64,000 nucleotides of DNA from Vibrio sp. MedPE-SWchi (GCA_001874155.1 MPDB01000001.1:434001-498000); one strand, 5' to 3'; counted from the stretch's first letter, positions 10,820 through 20,786 are shown. Notes: generated by a model not told the origin, from the sequence alone. Program-made: numbers and translations.

Positions 10820-11427
10820 AAGCACCCTGCGCACCAAATTTTATAGCGCTAAATTTAATTGTTACAAAATAATTCTTATATCAATAAAAATAACAAATAA
10901 TTCGACTTGCGTCAGGTTTTTGCATTAAATTTTGAAACCAGTTGCTTATCTCAAAAGTGAGAATACTAGAGAACACCCTAGATTGGTTATTTAATATACG
11001 GCATAGTAAAACGTTAAACTGGCCAAGTGTTGGCATCCAAAGTCAAGTGAAACGTCGAAAGTAGAGTCAAAGGTACCGGTGACATTGAAAAATATACCGC
11101 TGCCGTTTATTGCTCGCTCGACGCCTCCAAAAAAGCCCAAACACTGTTCCATTCTCATCGCGTTTTTCTAAGGCACTGGCGACAGAGCCTAGAAAACCCA
11201 GCCCTCGCCAACTCAATGATTTAACATCGCTGCATAGATTTCATGTATTGAAAAAGCGCTCAACTTTCCCTACTATGATTTTGCTTTTGCCTAAAGCATC
11301 CAACACTCGCGGAAAGAACTTGGTTCAGGGCACGTAAGTTACCTTGCTTAGGCAAGTACAATTTGTTTTTACCTTCTTTATAGGCTTCTTGATTGGGCGA
11401 GTGTTGAAGTAATAGGAATGGTGAAAA
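10820..11427. other. Intergenic region upstream of the adhesin and of the DUF1835 gene
   Basis: 608 bp between divergent genes. The part next to the adhesin (about 10835-10985) is very AT-rich and is the likely adhesin promoter region. The part near 11040-11340 is less AT-rich and holds only short open frames on both strands without convincing ribosome sites. A short inverted repeat (cttgc/gcaag) lies near 11350. No recognised gene is seen. Confidence 0.6.
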
Positions 11428-12717
11428 ATGCACTCTCATAATGATTTCGTAATCAACATTAATCAGCAAAAATCCCTCGCAAAAAAGCGCCTTAAAGCGA
11501 TCCGAAGCGGCGATCGCTCAACACTCGCCTTGATAAAGCACTTACACCCGAACGCCGACGACATAACACCTGAAACTATTCAGCTGGCCGATGTGCAATG
11601 TGCGCTGGCCCGTGAACTAGGGCTGCCTAGCTGGGCCAAGCTTAAAGCGCACGTTGATAACCTCGCTCAGCACCAGAAAGCAATAGATCAGCAGCATGCG
11701 GCACTAGACAGTGATGCTGCGACGCTTCATGTTCGTTGTGGCCACGACCTTCAACACAAATTAAAAAATTGCGGATTTGAAGGCGAGTTTTTACCGATGA
11801 TTGACCCGCTCTGCATTGGGCCTATACCCAGTGATGACAAAATGTTCATTGCCGCTAGAGCCCAATACGTGACTGAGACCTTATTGCCGATTATGGGTAG
11901 GACTGACTCAGTTCAAGGTGTTGCTTTGCATGAACAACGTAGCATTGAACGGTTGCTTGATGATAAACATGAGAGAATCGTTTTCTGGGTTGAGCACGAT
12001 GCGTACGATCAATTGATGCTGTTGCGTGCCTTAACGCTGCTTGCTCATAAAACGGACGCCATTATCGAGCTCATCGAAATCAGTCAATTTCCAGGTACTG
12101 AGCGTTTCATTGGTTTTGGGCAATTGCCAGAGGCCGCGATTCGTTCATGTTGGCAAAACCGAAGGCCCGTCAATGCCAAGCTCATGAGCCAAGCAGAGCA
12201 ATGCTGGCAAGCCCTACGCTCCCCTAATCCGAATACGCTCTTTGATCTTATTGAGCAACATACTCTCGACGCTCTTCCAAATATCGCCAAGGTATTGAGA
12301 CGCTATTTACAGGAATTGCCAAATACAAATACGGGATTAAGCATGACCCAACAACTCGCGATCTCTGTTCTTGCCAATACAGAACGTGCTTTGACCGTGG
12401 ATGAACTCTTCACCGAATATCAAAAAATTGAGCCTCTCCCTTGTTTGGGTGACGTGATGTTTTACGCCCTATTGCTGCCATTGGCGCAACTCGAGTCGCC
12501 TCTACTCACGCTAAGTAAGGATGAAGAAAGTTGGCAGAAACAAACCGTACGCGTCACCGCCAGAGGGAAATTGTGCCTGGAAGGGGAACAGATACTACGC
12601 CAGTCGTATTGGGTAGGTAGCCACTACCATGATGATAATGAACGCTGGGTATGGGACCACAACCAGCGCTCAACCCTTAAAAAACAGCGAAATAAGGCTG
12701 AATTCCAACGACGTTAA
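11428..12717 (+). CDS. DUF1835 domain-containing protein
   Basis: 429 residues. The N-terminal ~80 residues are helical and charged (LAKKRLKAIRSGD, then ALARELGLPSWAKLKAH), as often found at the front of DUF1835 proteins. Residues ~95-240 carry the DUF1835 pattern, including LPMIDPLCIGPIP and VFWVEHDAYDQLMLLRAL. The C-terminal third fits the partner domain usually seen in this family (DUF3658-like) and ends in a basic tail. The biochemical function is unknown. It stands alone: the adhesin is divergent and the oxidoreductase convergent. The start follows GGTGA a few bases upstream. Family recognition is by eye. Confidence 0.8.
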   Translation: MHSHNDFVININQQKSLAKKRLKAIRSGDRSTLALIKHLHPNADDITPETIQLADVQCALARELGLPSWAKLKAHVDNLAQHQKAIDQQHAALDSDAATLHVRCGHDLQHKLKNCGFEGEFLPMIDPLCIGPIPSDDKMFIAARAQYVTETLLPIMGRTDSVQGVALHEQRSIERLLDDKHERIVFWVEHDAYDQLMLLRALTLLAHKTDAIIELIEISQFPGTERFIGFGQLPEAAIRSCWQNRRPVNAKLMSQAEQCWQALRSPNPNTLFDLIEQHTLDALPNIAKVLRRYLQELPNTNTGLSMTQQLAISVLANTERALTVDELFTEYQKIEPLPCLGDVMFYALLLPLAQLESPLLTLSKDEESWQKQTVRVTARGKLCLEGEQILRQSYWVGSHYHDDNERWVWDHNQRSTLKKQRNKAEFQRR

Positions 12718-12725
12718 ATGACTAT

Positions 12726-12761
12726 CGAATAGAGCGAGTACAACGACTCTCGCTCTATTCG
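12726..12761. terminator. Bidirectional terminator between convergent genes
   Basis: A perfect 13-bp stem (cgaatagagcgag / ctcgctctattcg) with a 10-base loop sits between the ends of the DUF1835 gene (12717) and the oxidoreductase (12787). It is followed by a T-rich stretch on the plus strand. Confidence 0.75.
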
Positions 12762-12786
12762 TTTGCATTCTTATTAACAAAACAAA

Positions 12787-13707
12787 CTAGAAAGTAACCA
12801 CGAGCTTACCTCGTACTCGCCCTTGCTGACTTTGCTTGTAGGCAATGTCGATCTCTTCAAAGGGATACTGCGTCTCTACATCCACTTTTAAGTCCTGAGC
12901 ATCGACCAGCTCCGCGATGTTTTTTAACTGTTCTGCGTTTGGCTGAACAAAAACAAACTCAGTGTAAACTCCCGCTTTTTCTGCATCTTCTAGGGTTTCA
13001 GGCATTAACCCAGACAAACTAACCAGCTTTCCTTGTTTCTTGATGACTTGAATGGCATCGCGTTGAGATTGCCCCCACAGAGATTCAAGAACCACATCCA
13101 CCGGGTTATTTTTGAGTACCTCGACAATGTCTTCTTTCTGATAATCAATCACCTCATCGGCACCTAACCCCAAGACATAATCTCGGTTTTTTTCCGATGT
13201 CGTTGCAATAACATAAGCACCAACGGCTTTAGCCAATTGAATGGCAGTCGAACCGATTCCGCCCGAGCCTGCTTGTATCAACACACGTTGACTGTGGTGC
13301 AAGTCACCGACAACAAACAGCGCTTGTAAGCAGGTTAACGACACCATGGGCAACGCTGCAGCTTCGGTTAGCGATAAACGACTTGGAGCAAGGCTAAGAA
13401 ATGATGCTTTCACGACACAGTATTCCGAGAGTGTGCCGTCTTGGCCAATCGACTTCATGGCGTACACTTTGTCTCCCTTTGAAAATCCATTCGATGATTG
13501 CATCACCTCTCCAGCCACATCCCACCCTAGCGTCAGCGGCAATGGCTGGTTGATAAGTTGGGCAAGTGCGCCTGAAGCAATCTTCCAATCCACAGGGTTT
13601 ACCCCGACCGCTGCGACCTTAATGAGCACTTCATCCTCTTTAGGCTCAGGCATTGGGATGTCTCGAATTTCTATCTTATCTATTTCAGTTATCTGAACCG
13701 CTTTCAT
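12787..13707 (-). CDS. NADP-dependent quinone oxidoreductase-like MDR protein
   Basis: 306 residues, the length of a zinc-free medium-chain dehydrogenase. The N-terminal GroES-like domain has VKVAAVGVNPVDWKIASG and LTLGWDVAGEV. The Rossmann nucleotide-binding motif is AGSGGIGSTAIQLAKAVGA, followed by GADEVIDYQKED. No structural zinc-binding cysteine cluster is visible. Family members reduce quinones or enones with NADPH. It is divergent from a LysR gene whose start is 126 bp away, the usual layout for a regulator and its target. The exact substrate is unknown. Confidence 0.9.
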   Translation of the reverse strand: MKAVQITEIDKIEIRDIPMPEPKEDEVLIKVAAVGVNPVDWKIASGALAQLINQPLPLTLGWDVAGEVMQSSNGFSKGDKVYAMKSIGQDGTLSEYCVVKASFLSLAPSRLSLTEAAALPMVSLTCLQALFVVGDLHHSQRVLIQAGSGGIGSTAIQLAKAVGAYVIATTSEKNRDYVLGLGADEVIDYQKEDIVEVLKNNPVDVVLESLWGQSQRDAIQVIKKQGKLVSLSGLMPETLEDAEKAGVYTEFVFVQPNAEQLKNIAELVDAQDLKVDVETQYPFEEIDIAYKQSQQGRVRGKLVVTF

Positions 13708-13833
13708 GATGTCACTCTCGTTGTTAATTGAAGGACCATCTTATTTATTCACATTCAGCGGATAAACAGGCCTTATTGGCTAACAGTTATTCCAAATTGG
13801 CACAAATAGTAGTCGAAGGAAGTGAAGGAAAGC

Positions 13834-14748
13834 ATGGATACATTAAACGCAATGCGCATTTTTGTACGGGTGACAGAAACGGGTAATTTCTCAAAAACAG
13901 CCGATGAGTTGAATACCTCGCCGTCTTATGTCAGTAAGCAAATCTCTGCGCTTGAAAAGGCCCTTGGGATTCGACTGATCCAACGCACAACACGGGTGCT
14001 CACTTTGACCGAGGCAGGAAAATCATACCTGCATCATTGCCATAAAATCATTGAGCAATTGACGGTGGCGGAAAGTGAAATTTCAGAAATGCTTGGCTCT
14101 CCATCAGGACTGTTACGTATTAGTATGCCAAGCGTTCTGGGCGATCGAGCGAATGCACGCATGAGCGCAGAGTTTTTAAGACGCTACCCTGATATCGATC
14201 TGGACATCATGATAGAAGATCGATTTGTTGATGTTATTGAAGAGGGATACGATGTCTGTATTCGGGCGAGCGCAGAATTCCCTGATTCAACACTGATTTA
14301 CAAGAAAATAGGCGAATTGAGCATTCATTTAATGGCCTCTCAATCCTATATCGACAAACATGGACACCCCAAAACCGCCGCTGAACTCTCACACCATCCG
14401 TTAATCTCTCACCGCTATTCAAATTCAAATGCTTATCTATTCGAGAAAGAGGGCAAAACGGAGAGCGTTGTCTTTAAACGAAAGGTCCGAGTGAATAGCT
14501 CAAGTTTTGTTCGCCATATTGTTGAGCAAGGTGAAGGCATTGGGTTCTTGCCTCTGTACCCAGTGAATAGAACGGACCAAGCGAATCAAATGGAGCACGC
14601 CAATCCAACGCCGTTGATATCGCTTCTGCCCGACTATCGAGAAGGAAACATCACAATCAGTTTGGTGTATCCCGAACGAACCTATACGCCTTTGAAGGTG
14701 CATAAGTTTATCGAGTTTTTTGACGAGTGGTTCAACCGAAACCGGTAG
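13834..14748 (+). CDS. LysR-family transcriptional regulator
   Basis: 304 residues from ATG 13834. An in-frame GTG at 13822 exists, but AAGGAA just before 13834 favours the ATG. The winged helix-turn-helix is at residues ~1-60 (GNFSKTADELNTSPSYVSKQ, then LGIRLIQRTTR). The effector domain has the DIMIEDRFVDVIEEGYDVCI signature common in the AaeR/DsdC-like LysR branch. It is divergent from the MDR oxidoreductase and probably regulates that gene and itself. The inducer cannot be deduced. Confidence 0.92.
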   Translation: MDTLNAMRIFVRVTETGNFSKTADELNTSPSYVSKQISALEKALGIRLIQRTTRVLTLTEAGKSYLHHCHKIIEQLTVAESEISEMLGSPSGLLRISMPSVLGDRANARMSAEFLRRYPDIDLDIMIEDRFVDVIEEGYDVCIRASAEFPDSTLIYKKIGELSIHLMASQSYIDKHGHPKTAAELSHHPLISHRYSNSNAYLFEKEGKTESVVFKRKVRVNSSSFVRHIVEQGEGIGFLPLYPVNRTDQANQMEHANPTPLISLLPDYREGNITISLVYPERTYTPLKVHKFIEFFDEWFNRNR

Positions 14749-14937
14749 AAACCAAACAGATTTTCACTGCCTTTTGACCTATAGCTTGGACACAAAGATT
14801 GCACCAATAAGCAACAGCTTGCACCAAAACAAGGCTCAATGTACTGTATAGATAAGTTTAGAAGAGGATAAACGTGCGATTCAGTTGGCACTTTATTTGC
14901 TTTATATCAGTTAGTTGACCTATATAAAGGATTGAAT

Positions 14938-15237
14938 ATGTTTACAAAACGATACTTCAAAACCAAAGATGAAGTTGAAATTACTTTTCAGTGGCCAAAA
15001 GAAGATCAAGAGATCACGAGCATTGCTATATGTGGTGACTTTAATGAGTGGCAGTCTACGCCGATGAAATTAAATCGTCAGAAAGTCTATACCGCCAAAC
15101 TTCGTCTACCAAAAGAGAGTAATTTTGAGTTCCGCTATCTCATTAATGATGAACAATGGGAAAATGATCCAGCAGCCGATGCCTATATCGGTAACTCGTT
15201 TGGAACCGATAACAGCGTTATCTCAACGCACGGCTAG
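14938..15237 (+). CDS. Isoamylase early-set / CBM48-like glycogen-binding domain protein
   Basis: 99 residues from ATG 14938, with AAAGG seven bases upstream; an in-frame TTG at 14932 is less likely. The whole protein is one beta-sandwich domain with ITSIAICGDFNEWQSTPMKL and LPKESNFEFRYLINDEQWENDP, the signature of the early-set domain in glycogen-branching enzymes and AMPK beta subunits. Family knowledge suggests alpha-glucan binding. No catalytic domain is attached. It is followed by a strong terminator and appears monocistronic. Confidence 0.85.
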   Translation: MFTKRYFKTKDEVEITFQWPKEDQEITSIAICGDFNEWQSTPMKLNRQKVYTAKLRLPKESNFEFRYLINDEQWENDPAADAYIGNSFGTDNSVISTHG

Positions 15238-15275
15238 CTCCCCCAGCGGCCAACCTCCCCCAGTGCTTCGTTTCA

Positions 15276-15310
15276 CTAAGCCCTTTTATATTTCAAGGGC
15301 TTAGTTTTAT
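15276..15310 (+). terminator. Rho-independent terminator after the CBM48-like gene
   Basis: A 10-bp perfect stem (ctaagccctt / aagggcttag) with a 9-base AT-rich loop is followed by ttttatt. Confidence 0.85.
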
Positions 15311-15410
15311 TATTTCTTATACTTTCTTCGAATCAGCGCTTAATACCCCTAGTGTTACAGAGTGATTATTGTTAAGGTTCTGAGCGACCAAACTTTCACC
15401 TGAGAGCGAC

Positions 15411-16802
15411 ATGCAGCCCCAAGACGAACAACAAAACGCCGCTCTACACGGCCCAATACTAAGCACATTCTTAAAGTACCTCTTTCCGTCCATTATCGGC
15501 ATGCTCGCAATGAGCTCAGCCTCTATTGTAGATGGTATTTTCATTGGGAACTTTGTTGGCGTCTCCGCGCTCGCTGCGGTTAACCTCATCATTCCGATTT
15601 TGTCGGTACTCTTTGGTGTTGGCTTAATGCTGTCGATTGGCGGATCGGTTCGTGCGGGGAAATATCTCGGCGAAAAAGACACCGACGCGGCTTCCGCGAT
15701 CTTCAGTAAAACCTTAATAGCGGTGACGCTATACGCCTTAGTCATTATCTCTCTAGGGCTTATATTCGAAACTCAGCTGTTTAGGTTACTGGGGGCAGGC
15801 GATGATTTAATCCCGCTCATGAGCCAGTATTACCGAGTCATCATGCCGTTTTTGCTGGCGCAGCTTGTCACGATAGTGCTGTACTTTTATGTCAGGCTCG
15901 ATGGTTTTCCAACGCTCGCGGCCACGGCATTGGTGATTGGGTCTGTGCTTAACATCGCACTCGACTACTTACTGATTGCGGTTTGGGATTTAGGCCTAAC
16001 GGGCGCTGCATGGGCGACTGGGTTATCACAGCTGTTTCCACTCCTTACCTTGCTGACCTATTTCTTTAGTCAAAAACGTAAACTTCATTTCTCGTTCCGA
16101 CAGAAAAAATGGTCAGAAGTTTTCCAGTCGGCGTACAACGGTTTGTCTGAATTCATCAATGAAATTTCAGGCGGAATCATCGCGTTTCTCTTCAATCTAA
16201 TGTTGATTTCTCGCGCTGGCGTCGACGGTGTTGCGGCGATAACTGTGCTCAACTACCTGCTCATGATTGGGTTTATGATCTATTTCTCAATCTCAGATAC
16301 CGCGCAGGTAATGCTCAGTCAGAACTTTGGGGCGAGAAACATTCAGCGGCTAAAACGGTTCCTAAATATTACGTTCGTGATGAGTGGAATAGTCAGCGCA
16401 CTGTTTATCTTTGTGCTGCTGTATTTCAATGAATCGCTGATCTACATGTTCCTTGATACTCAAGGTGCAGAAACGACGGTCAGTATGGCCATCGACTTCA
16501 TTTATTACTTGTGGCCCGTCTTTGTGTTTGCGGGGATAAACATGACCATTTCGGGTTATCTGACCGCGATTCATTTGCCGTTTCAATCTGGTGTGGTTTC
16601 AATTTGTCGAAGCCTGATTTTCCCAGCCACATTGCTTGTCACATTGTTCTTCATCTTTGACGACAATCGATTTGTTATCGCCTTGCCTATTGGCGAACTG
16701 CTGACATTTGTTCTGGCTGTTGTTCTCTATATTCGCCACCAACCTGAGCGAGCTATTGAGGACGATATCGAGCAAGAACAAACGGATCTCACGGCTCACT
16801 AA
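15411..16802 (+). CDS. MATE-family efflux transporter
   Basis: 463 residues, about 12 predicted membrane helices, typical MATE length. The N-terminus (LSTFLKYLFPSIIGMLAMSS, then IVDGIFIGNFVGVSALAAVN) is characteristic. Glycines and charged residues recur at equivalent positions in the second half (GLSEFINEISGGIIAFLFN), matching the internal two-fold repeat. It is an inner-membrane Na+- or H+-coupled exporter of drugs or cationic metabolites. The soluble C-terminal tail is short and acidic. The start has only a weak GAG ribosome site. No regulator is adjacent. Confidence 0.93.
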   Translation: MQPQDEQQNAALHGPILSTFLKYLFPSIIGMLAMSSASIVDGIFIGNFVGVSALAAVNLIIPILSVLFGVGLMLSIGGSVRAGKYLGEKDTDAASAIFSKTLIAVTLYALVIISLGLIFETQLFRLLGAGDDLIPLMSQYYRVIMPFLLAQLVTIVLYFYVRLDGFPTLAATALVIGSVLNIALDYLLIAVWDLGLTGAAWATGLSQLFPLLTLLTYFFSQKRKLHFSFRQKKWSEVFQSAYNGLSEFINEISGGIIAFLFNLMLISRAGVDGVAAITVLNYLLMIGFMIYFSISDTAQVMLSQNFGARNIQRLKRFLNITFVMSGIVSALFIFVLLYFNESLIYMFLDTQGAETTVSMAIDFIYYLWPVFVFAGINMTISGYLTAIHLPFQSGVVSICRSLIFPATLLVTLFFIFDDNRFVIALPIGELLTFVLAVVLYIRHQPERAIEDDIEQEQTDLTAH

Positions 16803-16984
16803 CCAGCTACACTATTCACTCAGCCTGTGTGAGCAATCTAGAACACAGGCCATGGATTGGCGCGCTGGCTATAAATTGGGTCATGTCCCTTCACTGCTGC
16901 TTCCTTTTTCTGTGGCAGTGAAGAGAGAGTGGGATGTGACTTTGTTTATGCAACCTTAGAATACGTAAACTCGAAGTAATCAAG

Positions 16985-17500
16985 CTAAAACGGCAGGCCA
17001 TCCAACCTTACATCAGCCTCAGGCCAAGATTGATTAAGCTCTCGCGCCATCACTTTATCAACCCTCACCCATTTTTTCTCAGGGGTTAGAATGTGCAGAT
17101 TGGAAGACGTTACATAGCCACTCGACCCATAAATCTCAGCTTCTCCGAAAAGAACTGAAAACGCGTCACCTCGGGCTTTGCTGTCTTGTAAAACCTTTTC
17201 CAGCAGCTGTTTCACCAACCCTTGCTTTCGGTATTCTGTATGAACACACACCTCGGCAATGCCGCTTATCGTATGATCTTCACCATCGCAATGAACGTGC
17301 TTATCATGGACTGCAATGTGCGCCGCAATGGTGTCTTTGTCCCATAACAGGTATCTGTGCTGTGGTGGCTCTTTGTAATATCGCTGCTTACTAAAAATCT
17401 CAGGGTCTTGCCCATTGAGAAAACTTGCGCTCAGTAGCTGTCTCAGCTTCTTATCTAGGTCAGTGGATACGTCGTGATCTCTTATGTACTCAAATTCCAT
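16985..17500 (-). CDS. GNAT-family N-acetyltransferase
   Basis: 171 residues. The acetyl-CoA-binding core is at about residues 70-105 (ISGIAEVCVHTEYRKQGLVKQLLEKVL), the R/Q-x-x-G-x-x-x-x-L motif of GNAT enzymes. It continues with SVLFGEAEIYGSSGY. The C-terminal segment (VMARELNQSWPEADVRLDG) is typical of the family. Substrate unknown. It is monocistronic and convergent with the MATE gene. Confidence 0.88.
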   Translation of the reverse strand: MEFEYIRDHDVSTDLDKKLRQLLSASFLNGQDPEIFSKQRYYKEPPQHRYLLWDKDTIAAHIAVHDKHVHCDGEDHTISGIAEVCVHTEYRKQGLVKQLLEKVLQDSKARGDAFSVLFGEAEIYGSSGYVTSSNLHILTPEKKWVRVDKVMARELNQSWPEADVRLDGLPF

Positions 17501-17732
17501 TCACTCTGCCTTATTTTCTTAGTCGTTCTCTACGTGATGTTTTGGAGGCTGCTCACCAAATCCAACTGTTAAGGCCAACCAAGCGAGCATCTATCAACTA
17601 AAGTAACCTTAACTCTAATTTTATGAAAATCAATAATATAACCTGATTATCACAAACCAACGCTATAAAGTGATCACGTTGGTCGTTACACTCTTAGAGA
17701 ACACAGATACACAATGAAAGGACAGATTGGAA

Positions 17733-18665
17733 ATGGACAACCATGATTCAAGTCAGCACAGTCATACCCTTGGCAGCGAACCCCTAGGCAACAACTCACA
17801 CAAGCTTGGACAACCAGCCCCAATCAAAACGTCTTCTGCGCTCAGTGTTTGGCTTAAGACCTTTATTGTTATGGTGTTGTGCTTTGTTGGTTCCTTCAAA
17901 CTGATAGACGACTACACCCATGAAAAGGTCAATCAATCGATCGTTCACGGTACCGTCGCTTACGCCTCAGTGAAAACCTTAAGCACCGGAATATCAGCGG
18001 CAAAAGGGGTCGAATTTTCTGTCGGGCTAGTGACCACTCGTCTTGGTGAATTACTTGAACCTGTTAATGAGACTCTCGTTTACACAAGCCATATCATCAT
18101 GACTGCGCTCGCATCGCTAGGCTTACAAAAAATGCTGTTGGTGATCTTCTCTTCCGCACTTGGTAATAGCCTATTGCTCCTATTCGCGACGCTATATCTC
18201 CTGTCATTTTGGGTCGCGCGTTTATCCGCTTATGAACGTAAAGCGCGCTCCCTGTTTGTGTTTACTGTGTTTGTGCGATTTTCATTGGCTATCTCACTTG
18301 GTGCCAACGCCCTCATCGACCAAGCGTTTATAGACCCACAAATAGATGTTTCAATTCAACGTTCTAACGAGCTATCTGGCAGTATCGACAGTCTGGATTT
18401 AGATGAAGTAAATAGCATTGAGGCATTAGAGCAACACGAAGACCAAGGATTTTGGAGTAAAACCAAAGGTGCGTTTGATGGGCTATCTCAATCGCTGGTT
18501 GACACTCAAGATCAGATCCTCAATCTGCCTCAACTGTTTAACAACTATGTCATGGACTTCATGAACCTGATCGCTTTGTTCCTGTTGAAGTCCATTCTGC
18601 TGCCTATTCTCTTCCTTTATATGATGAAAGTGGCGTTCCACAAAGTGATGAACGAATTTAGCTAG
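17733..18665 (+). CDS. Uncharacterised inner-membrane protein
   Basis: 310 residues from ATG 17733. An in-frame TTG at 17727 lies closer to AAAGGA (17717-17722), so the start is uncertain. After a hydrophilic His/Ser-rich N-terminus, hydrophobic segments are visible at roughly residues 42-60, 120-140, 145-165, 175-200 and 280-305. A soluble acidic loop (DSLDLDEVNSIEALEQHEDQ) sits before the last one. I recognise no family. The layout (soluble loop between membrane spans, no transporter signature) does not reveal a function. It is convergent with a LysR gene. Confidence 0.8.
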   Translation: MDNHDSSQHSHTLGSEPLGNNSHKLGQPAPIKTSSALSVWLKTFIVMVLCFVGSFKLIDDYTHEKVNQSIVHGTVAYASVKTLSTGISAAKGVEFSVGLVTTRLGELLEPVNETLVYTSHIIMTALASLGLQKMLLVIFSSALGNSLLLLFATLYLLSFWVARLSAYERKARSLFVFTVFVRFSLAISLGANALIDQAFIDPQIDVSIQRSNELSGSIDSLDLDEVNSIEALEQHEDQGFWSKTKGAFDGLSQSLVDTQDQILNLPQLFNNYVMDFMNLIALFLLKSILLPILFLYMMKVAFHKVMNEFS

Positions 18666-18694
18666 TTGCGATTGCGCCCTGGTTGGGAGCAGGC

Positions 18695-19585
18695 TTACTC
18701 ACTTTTCACCACGCTCTTTTCGTCGAACGCTTTGACAAAATTGATGAATTGTTCGATGAGAGGACTCAAGGTTTGTTGATTCCATATGAGCCCGACCTCC
18801 CACTGACTCTCTTTTCCAGACAGTGGGATCAATCGAATATTGGGTGGGCTAATGAGTTTTACGCTAGCAGGTACAATCGTGTAGCCAATCCGAGCAGAGA
18901 CCAACGCCAATAACGTCAGAATATCATCAGATTCTTGTTCAGCCGCAAGTGGCTGAACTTGATGGCGCAAGTAACGGTCGATCTGCTGAGTTAGCCCTGG
19001 GCCTCTTTCCGGGTTCAGTTTCAAATAGTTAAGATTGGATACTGATTTCCAAAGGTTTATCTCATCAACCTGCTCCCCTTCATGGACAGCCAGCACGAGA
19101 CGATCAGTAAAAAGAGGCAGGCTCACAAGGGGCGGCTCAACGGGCAGTCGATTGAAGCTTAAATGCAGTTCTCCACGGTTGAGCTGACTGGTTTGTACCT
19201 TGGACGGGATATCGTTTAATGTGATTTTTACTCGTTGGTATTGCTGCTTGAACGCGGCAATGTAATTTGGGGCCATGTGATAGGTTGAGATGCCGAAGCC
19301 AATATTCAAATGACCTGTCGTTCCCTCTGCAACAAGGTGAGACAGGCTCTTAAAGCTGTTGAAGTGTTCAACCAATCGACCAGCGTCTGTGAGCAGTGTT
19401 TCACCGGCCAGAGTCAGCTTTGCTCCTTGCCGACCTCTATCAAACAGAGGGGTTTCAATCGACTCTTCTAGCCGTTGAATTTTCTTGGTCAATGCGGATT
19501 GGGTGATGCACAATTTTTCAGCGGCAATCCGATAATTTGCATCCTCAGCAAGCTGGCAAAAAGCGCGTAGTTGATCAACATCCAT
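18695..19585 (-). CDS. LysR-family transcriptional regulator
   Basis: 296 residues. The helix-turn-helix is at residues 1-60 (LRAFCQLAEDANYRIAAEKL, CITQSALTKKIQRLEE, then TPLFDRGRQGAKLT). The substrate-binding domain follows, with LNIGFGISTYHMAP at ~95. It is divergent from the nitrilase-family gene at 19682 with 96 bp between starts, so it is the likely regulator of that gene. The AT-rich gap should hold the operator. Confidence 0.92.
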   Translation of the reverse strand: MDVDQLRAFCQLAEDANYRIAAEKLCITQSALTKKIQRLEESIETPLFDRGRQGAKLTLAGETLLTDAGRLVEHFNSFKSLSHLVAEGTTGHLNIGFGISTYHMAPNYIAAFKQQYQRVKITLNDIPSKVQTSQLNRGELHLSFNRLPVEPPLVSLPLFTDRLVLAVHEGEQVDEINLWKSVSNLNYLKLNPERGPGLTQQIDRYLRHQVQPLAAEQESDDILTLLALVSARIGYTIVPASVKLISPPNIRLIPLSGKESQWEVGLIWNQQTLSPLIEQFINFVKAFDEKSVVKSE

Positions 19586-19681
19586 TCCAAAGACTCATCA
19601 AATAGTGAATATGATTCATTATATGGAATGAATTAAATTTAATAAACTGACTTCAATAACCCATGATTTGGAGTCAAAAAA

Positions 19682-20641
19682 ATGAAAGACATACGCGTCG
19701 CCTCAGTGCAATTTAATCACCGAGCCAATGACAAGGCCTACAATTTCGCTGTGATTGAACGTTACATTCAGCAGGCAAATGAAGAGAACGTCGAGCTCAT
19801 TTTATTCCCTGAAATGTGTTTGACGGGCTATATGCACCTGACAATGTTAACAAAACACGAAATACAACAACTTGCAGAGCCTGTACCAGAAGGGAGTTCC
19901 ACTCAAAAGTTACTCAAGCTCGCTAAGCAAAACCAAATGTCTATTGGTGCGGGCCTGATTGAAGAAGGTGACGATGGTAAGCTCTACAACACATTTATCC
20001 TCGCTATGCCCAATGGTGAGTTCGCCAAACACAGAAAACTGCACACCTTTATCAGCGAACACATGAGTAGTGGTAGCGACTACACAGTTGTAGATACTCC
20101 ACACGGTTGCCGAGTAGGCATTTTGACGTGTTGGGACAATAATTTAGTCGAAAACGCCCGCATGACGGCGTTAAAAGGTGCCGACATTTTGCTGGCTCCC
20201 CATCAAACGGGCGGCTGCGACTCTCGCAGTCCAAACGCGATGGGGTTAATTGATCCACAGCTTTGGCACAACCGAGCAGAAGAGCCTCACGCCATCCGCG
20301 CTGAAATGCAGGGTAAAAAAGGGCGTGGCTGGTTGATGCGCTGGCTACCATCAAGAGCCCATGACAATGGCATGTTCCTTGTTTTTAGCAATGGCGTGGG
20401 TGTTGACGAAGAGGAAGTAAGAACAGGCAATGCGATGATCCTCAGTCCATATGGAGAGACCATTGTAGAAACAGACAGCGTGGAGAATGACATGGTGGTT
20501 GCCACTCTCAATGCAACAGACTTGGATATGTGTACTGGACGCCGATGGATCCGTGGCCGAAGACCCGATCTATATCAACAAATATCCCAACCACAAGGCA
20601 ATGAACTCTCTCCGCACCAAGCGCGTTACGCAAAAAAATAG
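19682..20641 (+). CDS. Nitrilase-superfamily carbon-nitrogen hydrolase
   Basis: 319 residues. The catalytic triad is complete: Glu44 (LILFPEMCLTGY), Lys119 (FAKHRKLHTF) and Cys150 (GILTCWDNN). Family members hydrolyse amides, carbamoyl groups or nitriles, and the protein is cytoplasmic. An Arg/Trp-rich insert (KKGRGWLMRWLP, ~residues 216-227) is not a standard family element and may shape the pocket. The divergent LysR suggests an inducible catabolic role. The exact substrate cannot be assigned from sequence. Confidence 0.92.
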   Translation: MKDIRVASVQFNHRANDKAYNFAVIERYIQQANEENVELILFPEMCLTGYMHLTMLTKHEIQQLAEPVPEGSSTQKLLKLAKQNQMSIGAGLIEEGDDGKLYNTFILAMPNGEFAKHRKLHTFISEHMSSGSDYTVVDTPHGCRVGILTCWDNNLVENARMTALKGADILLAPHQTGGCDSRSPNAMGLIDPQLWHNRAEEPHAIRAEMQGKKGRGWLMRWLPSRAHDNGMFLVFSNGVGVDEEEVRTGNAMILSPYGETIVETDSVENDMVVATLNATDLDMCTGRRWIRGRRPDLYQQISQPQGNELSPHQARYAKK

Positions 20642-20786
20642 CGAAAAGAAAATACGCTCTGTCAACGAGTTACAACCAAGCGTTCGATAAAACTGGCTCG
20701 CATTGATAATTTTTCATTGTAAATGCGAGTTGTTTTCATTAGCATCAAGGTTAGTTGTAGAACACCTTGATAGAAGAAGACCGCGT

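Noticed and set aside
10991..11158. 55-codon minus-strand open frame in the adhesin upstream region
   Set aside because: It has no ribosome site, overlaps other short frames and shows no recognisable family, so it is probably chance. A remnant gene cannot be excluded.
14780..14810. Sigma-54-like TTGG ... TTGCA sequence after the LysR gene
   Set aside because: The GG-to-GC spacing is one base too long for a -24/-12 promoter.
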